Source: CAYVGO01 sp964450725 (GTDB taxonomy: Bacteria > Bacteroidota > Bacteroidia > Bacteroidales > UBA932). From it: a DNA stretch of 11,635 nucleotides. The stretch lies in NCBI GenBank assembly GCA_964450725.1, contig CAYVGO010000062.1, forward strand, positions 1 to 11,635, in the 5' to 3' direction. Every line of letters begins with the position of its first letter. Position 1 is the stretch's first letter. Shown piece by piece: positions 1 to 7,000 of this stretch. The notes beneath the pieces were generated by a model. It was not told the DNA's origin. It was given only the letters and a program-made list of their open reading frames with translations, and made no database searches. The translations under genes and the position numbers were made by a program.

Positions 1-43
1 ATCTCTTGCGAATATGCCTATTTACGGCTCTTTCGCAAGAGAT
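1..43. repeat. Perfect 12-bp inverted repeat (hairpin) at the window edge
   Basis: The arms at 1-12 (ATCTCTTGCGAA) and 32-43 (TTCGCAAGAGAT) are exact reverse complements separated by 19 bases, so either strand could form a stable stem-loop. The left arm touches the window edge, so the stem may be longer. On the plus strand it is followed by only a weak T stretch (TTTTATGG), which makes it a poor intrinsic terminator for a rightward gene. On the minus strand whatever follows is off the window. It could be a regulatory hairpin in a leftward leader, a terminator, or part of the end of a mobile element. Confidence 0.8.
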
Positions 44-49
44 TTTATG

Positions 50-73
50 GCTGTTCTATTTTTACCGGACAGC
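50..73. repeat. Second hairpin, 7-bp stem
   Basis: GCTGTTC at 50-56 pairs with GGACAGC at 67-73, with one G-T type pair, around a 10-base loop. It lies six bases from the hairpin at 1-43, so the two would stack as consecutive stem-loops in a transcript of either strand. On the minus strand the stop codon of the possible 14-codon ORF (62-64) falls inside this loop. Confidence 0.6.
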
Positions 74-106
74 AATGAATACTTTTATGTACTTTAAAGT
101 CTTCAT
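62..106 (-). CDS. Possible 14-residue leader peptide ORF
   Basis: On the minus strand an ATG at 106-104 opens a 14-codon frame reading MKTLKYIKVFIAVR, closed by TAA at 64-62. It starts about 30 bases after a -7 promoter match at 137-144 and ends inside a hairpin, with a second, stronger hairpin beyond. That order (promoter, tiny ORF, two stem-loops) is the layout of a translated leader or attenuator. The peptide is basic and hydrophobic and has no run of one amino acid that would indicate a classical amino-acid attenuator. An ORF this short can easily arise by chance, and the gene it would control is outside the window. Confidence 0.25.
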   Translation of the reverse strand: MKTLKYIKVFIAVR

Positions 107-136
107 TATATTCAATTTGATTGCTATTTATTGGCG

Positions 137-144
137 CAAATGTA
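137..144 (-). promoter_or_regulatory. Putative leftward Bacteroidota -7 promoter element
   Basis: The minus strand reads TACATTTG here, matching the TAnnTTTG -7 consensus of the Bacteroidota primary sigma factor. No clear TTTG -33 box is seen 19-21 bp upstream; the nearest candidate is a TTTAG at 163-167. A transcript starting near 130 would run left through the small ORF and the two hairpins and leave the window. Confidence 0.4.
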
Positions 145-221
145 CCGTTTTTTTCTGAACTGCTAAATTCTACGTCTAAAACGACGATTGAATAGAGTTA
201 TATTCTGTAGTTGAGTTTATC

Positions 222-2981
222 TTACACCACAATATTGATAATCTTTCCTTTGACAAAAATAATTTTTTTGACAGGCTGTTGAATGTATCTTTGTACTGTT
301 TCATCACTCTTGACAATATCTTCCACTTCTTTGGCAGATAAAGAAAGATCAAGACTGATTTTACATTTCAATTTTCCATTCACTGAAACAGGGTATTCAA
401 AACAACTTTCTGTAATGTAGTTGGCATTAAACAGAGGGAATTGTGCTGTAAGAACACTGTCGGAATGTCCTAACTTTTCCCACAATTCTTCTGCAATGTG
501 TGGAGCAAAAGGAGATAAAAGAACCACTAATTCCTCAATAATTCCGCGTTTATTACATTTGAGATCAGAAAGTTCATTGACGGCAATCATAAACGCACTG
601 ACGGAGGTATTGAAAGAAAAGTTTTCGATGTCGGCTTCAATTTTCTGAATCAACCGATGTAATATCTTTAACTCTTCCGGAGTGGGCGGTTGGTCTGTAA
701 CTTCAAATTTCTCTTTTGAGTGAGACAATCGCCAAAACTTACGCAAAAATCTCAGTACACCTTCAATGCCATTCGTATCCCAAGGCTTTGCCATTTCTAT
801 AGGACCTAAAAACATTTCATACAATCTCAAAGTGTCAGCACCATAAGTATCACAGATTTTATCCGGACTTACAACGTTGAACATTGACTTACTCATTTTT
901 TCTACAGCCCAGCCGCAAATATATTCGTTGTTGGCATCTGTAATAAATTCGGCATCAGAGAACTCCGGTCTCCACTTTTTGAACGCAGCAATATCCAATT
1001 TGTCATTGGTAACAATGTTGACATCAACATGTAATTCTTGTGTGTCATAATGTTCTTTAAGATTATTGGACACAAAACGGTTTGTTCCCTTGATACGATA
1101 AACAAAGTTTGATCTTCCCTGAATCATTCCCTGATTGATTAACCTTTGAAAAGGCTCATCTTTACAAACCATTCCCAAATCAAATAAAAACTTGTTCCAG
1201 AATCTGCTGTAAATCAAATGTCCTGTGGCATGTTCCGCACCGCCGACATAAAGATCTACATTTCCCCAATAGCGATTAATTTCTTTATCAACTAATGCGT
1301 TATTGTTGTGAGGATCCATGTATCGTAAATAGTACGCACTACTTCCTGCAAAACCGGGCATGGTAGAGTATTCATAATCATATTGTCCGCCATATTTCCA
1401 GCCTTTGGCATGTGCTAATGGTGGTTCTCCCTGTGAGGTAGGCAAATAATTGTCAATAGCAGGTAATGTCAGTGGCAATTCTGTAATGTCTAACATTTGA
1501 GGTTCACCATCTTTATAATATACCGGAAAAGGTTCTCCCCAGTATCGCTGACGGCTGAAGATAGCATCGCGTAATCTGTAGTTAATTTTTCGTAATCCTA
1601 ACTTTTGATTTTCTATGGCTGTGATAGCCGTAGTGATAGCCTTTTTGACAGTCAGTCCGTTTAAAAAATCTGAATTTATGACTATTCCTTCCTTGGCATC
1701 AAAACTCTCTTTGCTGACATCACATCCTTCAATGAGAGGAATAATTGGTAAGTTGAAATGTTTTGCAAATGCGTAATCTCTGCTGTCGTGTGCCGGAACT
1801 GCCATAATGGCTCCTGTACCGTATCCTGCCAGAACATAATCACTAATCCAGATTGGAATTTGCTTTTTTGTAAACGGGTGAATGGCATAACTTCCCGAAA
1901 AAACACCACTTACGGTTTTTGTGTTGGCAATGCGGTCGCGCTCTGTTTTTTGTTTGGTGTTATGAAGATATTGTTCTACTTGTTGGCGTTGCCTGTCGGT
2001 AGTAAGTTTCGCTACCCATTCGCTTTCAGGGGCAAGTACCATAAATGTTACACCGAAAATAGTATCTGCACGGGTAGTAAATATGGTCATAGGTTCCTCA
2101 TGACCGTCAATAGTAAACTTCATTTCAACTCCTTCACTTCGTCCAATCCAGTTGCGTTGAATTTCTTTTAAAGATTCACTCCATTGCAAGTGCTCTAATC
2201 CGTTCAACAATCGTTCTGCGTAAGCCGAAATACGCAGGTTCCACTGCATCATCTTGCGTTGTTCTACGGGGTAACCACCACGGACAGAAAGTCCGTCTTT
2301 GACTTCATCATGTGCCAATACGCATTTTAAAGCAGGGCACCAGTTGACAAAGTTGTCGGCTCGATAGGCTAATCTGTAGCACATTAAAATTTCATGTTGT
2401 GCTGTGGTGGAAAATGATTTCCACTCCTGCGCAGAAAATAGAATATTACAGTGATTTGCCGCATCAACGCCGATATTCCCTTCTTTTTCAAAAATAGAGA
2501 TAAGCAATGTAACAGGCTGTGCTTTTTGGCTTTTGTTGCAGTAATAGTGATTAAAGAGTAAGGTAAAAACATATTGTGTCCACTTGTAATATTCAGGGTC
2601 GCAAGTACGTACTTCTCTTTCCCAGTCAAAAGAAAATCCTATTCTGTCGAGTTGCTCTCTGTAGCGTTTCGCGTTTTGTTCGGTAGTTATGGCAGGGTGT
2701 TGTCCGGTTTGTATGGCATATTGCTCTGCAGGTAACCCAAAAGCATCATAACCCATAGGGTGTAAAACATTAAAGCCTTTTAATCTTTTGTATCGTGCAA
2801 AAATGTCGGAAGCAATGTATCCTAAAGGATGTCCGACGTGTAAACCGGCTCCGGAGGGGTAGGGAAACATGTCTAAAACATAGTACTTTGGTTTACTTTT
2901 GTCTTCGGTAACTTTGTAAACCTTATTGTTTTTCCAGCGTTGCTGCCATTTTTCTTCAATGGCTTTAAATTGATAATCCAT
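222..2981 (-). CDS. leuS: Leucine--tRNA ligase (leucyl-tRNA synthetase)
   Basis: This cytoplasmic class I aminoacyl-tRNA synthetase charges tRNA-Leu with leucine using ATP. The 919-residue product has the HIGH-type motif HVGH at 48-51 and KMSKS at 695-699, framing the Rossmann catalytic core. A CP1 editing domain lies at roughly 280-460, with the threonine-rich TIFTTRADT segment near 299-307 and the AVPAHDSRD segment around 394-402, whose Asp399 corresponds to the editing aspartate of the family. The anticodon-binding helical domain and small C-terminal domain follow. Two extra segments, about 147-202 and 622-690, match what I know of Bacteroidota LeuRS and are not signs of damage. The ATG at 2981 starts directly before the conserved Bacteroidota N-terminus (MDYQFKAIEEKWQ). 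A -7 match at 3003-3010 implies a short leader. The frame is intact and ends in TAA; identification is secure. Confidence 0.98.
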   Translation of the reverse strand: MDYQFKAIEEKWQQRWKNNKVYKVTEDKSKPKYYVLDMFPYPSGAGLHVGHPLGYIASDIFARYKRLKGFNVLHPMGYDAFGLPAEQYAIQTGQHPAITTEQNAKRYREQLDRIGFSFDWEREVRTCDPEYYKWTQYVFTLLFNHYYCNKSQKAQPVTLLISIFEKEGNIGVDAANHCNILFSAQEWKSFSTTAQHEILMCYRLAYRADNFVNWCPALKCVLAHDEVKDGLSVRGGYPVEQRKMMQWNLRISAYAERLLNGLEHLQWSESLKEIQRNWIGRSEGVEMKFTIDGHEEPMTIFTTRADTIFGVTFMVLAPESEWVAKLTTDRQRQQVEQYLHNTKQKTERDRIANTKTVSGVFSGSYAIHPFTKKQIPIWISDYVLAGYGTGAIMAVPAHDSRDYAFAKHFNLPIIPLIEGCDVSKESFDAKEGIVINSDFLNGLTVKKAITTAITAIENQKLGLRKINYRLRDAIFSRQRYWGEPFPVYYKDGEPQMLDITELPLTLPAIDNYLPTSQGEPPLAHAKGWKYGGQYDYEYSTMPGFAGSSAYYLRYMDPHNNNALVDKEINRYWGNVDLYVGGAEHATGHLIYSRFWNKFLFDLGMVCKDEPFQRLINQGMIQGRSNFVYRIKGTNRFVSNNLKEHYDTQELHVDVNIVTNDKLDIAAFKKWRPEFSDAEFITDANNEYICGWAVEKMSKSMFNVVSPDKICDTYGADTLRLYEMFLGPIEMAKPWDTNGIEGVLRFLRKFWRLSHSKEKFEVTDQPPTPEELKILHRLIQKIEADIENFSFNTSVSAFMIAVNELSDLKCNKRGIIEELVVLLSPFAPHIAEELWEKLGHSDSVLTAQFPLFNANYITESCFEYPVSVNGKLKCKISLDLSLSAKEVEDIVKSDETVQRYIQQPVKKIIFVKGKIINIVV

Positions 2982-3002
2982 ATTATATACATTTTATGGC
3001 TA

Positions 3003-3010
3003 CAAAGTTA
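3003..3010 (-). promoter_or_regulatory. Putative leuS promoter (-7 element)
   Basis: The minus strand reads TAACTTTG, an exact match to TAnnTTTG, 21 bp before the leuS start codon. Transcription would begin around 2996, giving a leader of about 15 bases. I see no convincing TTTG -33 box at the usual distance, so the call rests on the -7 element and its position. Confidence 0.5.
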
Positions 3011-3074
3011 CAAATCAATTGCGAAATAGCGAGCCTTTGGTTCATCTTAATGTAATAAACACCAATTGGCTATT

Positions 3075-3593
3075 TTATTCATCTTTCCACTCTTCATCAG
3101 TATAACGTTGGGCATATGTCTTTAAAAACTTAGCCAAAGAGGGTTGAGAAGGAAAGTGTAATAGTTTGCCAATCTCAATATAATACAAGTCTGTACGGTG
3201 CCGCAAATCCTTAATCATTTGTAAGGTATATCGAATAATAAAATCTTTGGCTGATATGCCGGTCAGAGTTTGAATCGTTATTCTTAGATTGTCTCTGTTG
3301 TTAACGCCCAATTTGTCGGCATAAAAGTCTACTCTTTTGTAGCCATATTGGTGTACAAGTTCGGTAAAAGCATCTATCAGAGAATATTGCGTCAGGTTAC
3401 GCTCAGGAAAATCTTCCCAGTTGACCGACAATAACATCTCTTTTTCCAACTGGTCGTCAACTGTAGGAAATCCGGTTTGAACCGACGGTATAAGTTTAAT
3501 ATGCGCAGGGAGTTTCAATACTCTTGTTTTTAGATGATCGGGTACACCCTTATAGTTAAAAATGCGGGTAAGGTCTATCAATGAATAGGTCAT
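3075..3593 (-). CDS. Small AraC-type helix-turn-helix protein
   Basis: The 172-residue protein is predicted to be a cytoplasmic DNA-binding regulator. Residues about 85-162 follow the double helix-turn-helix of the AraC/XylS family: YADKLGVNN..LRITIQTLTGISAKDFI (91-119) fits the first HTH plus linker, and a second HTH follows at about 136-160 (IEIGKLLHF..QPSLAKFLKTYA). The usual GF of the second HTH is HF here, and the conserved C-terminal G-x-x-P is missing. The N-terminal 75 residues, including a VNWEDFPER segment, are not a recognisable sugar-binding domain; similar short proteins occur widely in Bacteroidales without an assigned target. The gene lies 93 bp upstream of leuS on the same strand but each has its own -7 match, so cotranscription is uncertain. 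The start follows a well-formed promoter. The regulon cannot be inferred from sequence. Confidence 0.8.
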   Translation of the reverse strand: MTYSLIDLTRIFNYKGVPDHLKTRVLKLPAHIKLIPSVQTGFPTVDDQLEKEMLLSVNWEDFPERNLTQYSLIDAFTELVHQYGYKRVDFYADKLGVNNRDNLRITIQTLTGISAKDFIIRYTLQMIKDLRHRTDLYYIEIGKLLHFPSQPSLAKFLKTYAQRYTDEEWKDE

Positions 3594-3623
3594 AAATAAG
3601 TATTAAAAGTTGACGGATATATG

Positions 3624-3655
3624 CAAAAATAAATATTAGAAGCAGACAATCCAAA
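3624..3655 (-). promoter_or_regulatory. Putative promoter of the AraC-like gene
   Basis: On the minus strand a TTTG box (3652-3655) is followed after 20 bp by TATTTTTG (3624-3631), which fits the Bacteroidota -33/-7 pattern in both sequence and spacing. The start codon is 30 bp beyond the -7 box. The hairpin repeat array begins about 90 bp further upstream. Confidence 0.55.
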
Positions 3656-3746
3656 TGACAGAAAGAGAAATCGTTTAATGGTAAGAAAAATTTTGCAGAT
3701 CAGTTGAATGGTGAAAATATGTTGACAAAGTATTGTATCCCATTAT

Positions 3747-3976
3747 ATTATTTCTCCTTATTATACCTATTCGACTTTTTATAGGAATATTATTTCTTAT
3801 TATTATATCCATTAATTTTTTATGGATATATTATTTCTTCTTATTATGTCCACTAATTTTCGTGTGGTTATATTATTTCTTCTTATTATATCCACTAATT
3901 TTCGTGTGGTTATATTATTTTTAATTATTATATCCATTGGCTTTTTTTGGATATATATTTTTTATATATCTATTGG
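3747..3976. repeat. Tandem array of about five 42-bp AT-rich hairpin units
   Basis: Units run 3747-3788, 3789-3829, 3830-3871, 3872-3913 and 3914-3954 (42, 41, 42, 42 and 41 bp), with a decayed partial copy to about 3976. Each begins with ATTATTT and ends around a TAT. Units 3 and 4 differ by a single base; the outer ones are more diverged. Every unit contains an inverted repeat around a 9-11 base T-rich loop: CCTAT/ATAGG (3766-3770, 3781-3785), TATATCCAT/ATGGATATA (3804-3812, 3822-3830), CCAC/GTGG (3850-3853, 3864-3867), the same at 3892-3895/3906-3909, and TATATCCA/TGGATATA (3929-3936, 3948-3955). The array is between the 3' end of the surface-protein gene and the promoter of the AraC-like gene. 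It produces a meaningless hydrophobic frame on the plus strand. Function is unknown. Confidence 0.9.
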
Positions 3977-3998
3977 TCTGAGATTTTAGGTTCATTAC

Positions 3999-4035
3999 AA
4001 AAAAGAGGACTGTTCGATAATGAACAGCCCTCTTT
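3999..4035 (-). terminator. Intrinsic terminator of the large surface-protein gene
   Basis: The arms at 4002-4015 and 4022-4035 form a 14-bp stem with one mismatch (A4009 opposite C4028) around the six-base loop GATAAT. On the minus strand the stem is followed by a run of six T (complement of 3999-4004). It is about 60 bp past the stop codon of the 4098-8306 gene and oriented to end its transcript. The other side lacks a long T run, so termination of rightward transcription would be weaker. Confidence 0.88.
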
Positions 4036-4060
4036 CAATTTTAATGGCGGCCAGTGTATT

Positions 4061-4095
4061 CACTAATCACTAACCGCTAATCATTAACCACTAAT
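4061..4095. repeat. Five in-register 7-bp repeats beside the stop codon
   Basis: The plus strand reads CACTAAT, CACTAAC, CGCTAAT, CATTAAC, CACTAAT without gaps, five heptamers of the form C-R-Y-TAA-Y. The last base alternates T, C, T, C, T, so the deeper unit may be 14 bp. The array ends two bases before the stop codon of the large gene and therefore sits in its 3' untranslated region. A related array of opposite orientation lies upstream of the same gene at 8325-8352. Confidence 0.8.
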
Positions 4096-4097
4096 AG

Positions 4098-7000
4098 TTA
4101 TCTTACGACAACTTTGACCGTGCGGCTACCAACCTGAACAAAGTAAAGTCCTGCATAATCTACATTGAAACTCATTTCTTGACTTTCGCAAGGCTGAGAA
4201 TACAACAGATTTCCTGTAATATCGAAAAGGTAAATTGATACCTCAGGGTCAACTTCATTACTGAATCGGACAATAATTTGGCGGTCTTTAGCATAAGCCG
4301 TAATTCCTTCTGGCGCAAAATCTTTAGAAGAAGAAGTTATCGGGTTAAAATTGGCGACCAAGGTCCTCGCTTTTTCTACTCGGAAGGTGTAAGAGGCTTG
4401 AGCATTCTTTACAATTTCCTTATTCTCTGTCCAGCCAATGAATTTATATCCACTATTGGCAGTTGCAGTTACGGTTGCTTGTGAGCCATGGTCATAAGTG
4501 CCGCTACCGCTGACCGTACCGCCAACAGAATTATTGGTTTCAAGGCTGATTATGTATTTGTAAGGGGAAAGTTTGGCATATAGCGTTACATTTCCGGTTG
4601 AGCCTTGTGGAATTTCTGTAACAGCACTATCTGCAAAATCTTCGTTGGTAAACCAACCGTCAAAAGTATGAAACTCTTGTTCTAAAGGTTTGAGGGTGAT
4701 AGTTTCGCTTTCTATGGTGTAACTTGTTTTTCCGCCATTGGGGTTATAAACATTTTCGGGAGCATGATAACTAATGCTGTAAGTTACCAAACTCCATTTT
4801 GCCCAAAACGCTTTATTGCCGTGAGAGCCTATAGTAATTTCAGTTACCGCAGTTCCGGTGAAATCTTCATTCTCGAACCAGCCCTCAAAAGCGTAGCCTT
4901 TTTTGGTTGTCAATGGTAATGTTACTTCCGTTTCTACAGTATAACTACCATCGGTAATTGCATCTCCGCCGTTAACATGGTAGGTAATGGGGTAGGATAC
5001 AGGTGTCCATTTGGCGTAAATGTCAATATTGCCCATAACGCCGGTAATACTGCTGACAGGTGTTCCAAAGTCTGCATCGGCATACCAACCGTCAAAATTG
5101 TAGTAATCACGGACTAAAGCAGACAAGGCAGTAATCAGATTCTCAATGTTGTAACTTGTACGATTACCGTTGATGATTCCCGTAGGAACATTGTGATAAG
5201 TAATGGTATAAGTTTCTAAAGTCCATTTAGCATAGAATGTTTTGTTTCCTGTAGAACCTGCACTAAATTGAGTTATCGCATCTCCAGTAAAGTCGGCGTT
5301 AGCAAACCAACCTCTAAAGATATAACCGGCTTTGCTTGCGTTGTGTAAAGTAAGCGGAGTTTCGACAATAGTATAAGTAGCAGGATTAGGATTATTGGTG
5401 GCACCATCGACGTTATTGTACGTAATATTGTAGGATACTAATGTCCATTGAGCCGTAAGTGTCAGATTTCCTGTAGTTCCTTTGGTAATTTGGGTTACTT
5501 TGTTATTTGAATCGTCAAACCAACCGTCGAAAGTATAGCCGCTGCGGGTTAGATTAGATAAAGAAAATGTGGTGGTCTCTACATCATAAGTTGTAGGATT
5601 ACTATGACTTATTCCTACATCATTGTTGTAAGTAATAGTATAAGGAATCTTTACAAAATTGGCAACCAAATTTCTGTTGGCTGTTACCGTAAATGAATAA
5701 GATGTTTCTGTAGATACCTCCATTCCACTTTGTGTCCAATTTACAAATTGATAACCATTATTAGCCGTTGCTGTAACAGTACATTCTTCGGAAGCAAGAT
5801 AACTGTTTCCTCCTGTTGTACTTCCTGCATTTTGAAGATTACGCGAAACGGCTATGCGAAAATAACCTGTTTGTTCAAATACTGCCGTAATCGTTTCAGA
5901 TTTATCGGGAGTATGAATATAGGTCAAATCTTCGCTTAGCAGATTATCATCTTCATCAAACCAGCCTACAAATTCATAATTGGTAGCATCAGTAACTGCG
6001 GCTGTTGAAGAAATATCATCTCCACAATTGACAGAATTTACAACCCCTTCATTGCTTACCGTCCCCCAAGTTGTATTGCTTGATACAAACTTAATGGTAT
6101 ATATATCAAATTCCCATTGAGGATGAAGATTGATATTTCCGGTAGAACCTTCAATAATCTGAGTTACCTCATTGTTCGAATCATCTTTCCAACCTTTGAA
6201 AGTATAACAACTTTTGGTAGGATGGGCTAAAGTGATGGTCGGCGTTGTAATATTATATACAGCAGGATTACTGCTATGGTTGGTTTCATCTGCACCCAAG
6301 TTATAGTTAATGGTATAAGGTATAATTTCCCATTTTGCATAGAACGTTTTTACTCCAGTAGAATTTGCAGCAATTGCAGTTACTTGATTGGTAAATCCAC
6401 TTTCAGTAAACCAACCTTCAAAAGTATAACCTGTTTTACTTGCGTCTTGTAATGTCAGCGGAGTTTGGGTAATGTTGTAGGTGGCAGGATTAGAATGAGT
6501 AGCACCCTCAATATTATTGTAAGTAATATTGTAATTTATTGGAGTCCATTTTGCATAAAAATCTTTATTGCCCGTTGTTCCTGCTGCAAACCCTGTTGTC
6601 AAAGTTGTAAAACCTGCATCTGAATACCAACCATCAAAAGTATAACCTATTTTGTTGACCGTTGGAACAACCAAACTCACTGGCGTTTCAACATTGTAGG
6701 TGGCAGGGTTGGTGTGTGTAGAGCCATCGGTATTATGATAGGTAATGGTGTACGGTATTGTTGTCCATTTTGCGGTTAGCGTTAAATCTCCTGTGTTTCC
6801 TGTGAGAATAGTCTCTACTTTGGTATTGGAAGCATTAAACCAACCCTCAAAAGCAGAATAACCGGCAGGAAGAGAAAGAGCAGAAAGTGTTATTGCAGCA
6901 CTTTCAATAGTGTATTCTGCTGGGTTACTGTGAGAAATTCCTTTGGTGTTGTCGTAGGTAATGGTATAAGGAATGGGTTCAAAATGAGCCACAACATCCA

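Noticed and set aside
1..43. Intrinsic terminator of leuS
   Set aside because: It is about 180 bp past the leuS stop with a leftward -7 element in between, and the T tract it would need lies outside the window. It is kept as an unassigned hairpin.
2376..2546. Extra segment in LeuRS (about residues 147-202) as a possible insertion or frameshift scar
   Set aside because: The segment is in frame and resembles the insertion normally present in Bacteroidota LeuRS, as does the one at about 622-690 before KMSKS.
421..2629. Several 60-140 residue frames overlapping leuS on both strands
   Set aside because: They lie fully within the securely identified leuS gene, show no family features and have no promoter or conserved start context.
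3733..3924. 63-residue hydrophobic frame on the plus strand that looks like a small membrane protein
   Set aside because: It starts with TTG and is read straight through the 42-bp AT-rich repeats, so its hydrophobic residues simply reflect TTA/ATT/TTT codons. One repeat unit is 41 bp, which breaks the frame. There is no promoter match just upstream.
3747..3976. CRISPR array
   Set aside because: The 42-bp units are contiguous with no unique spacers, and no cas genes are present.
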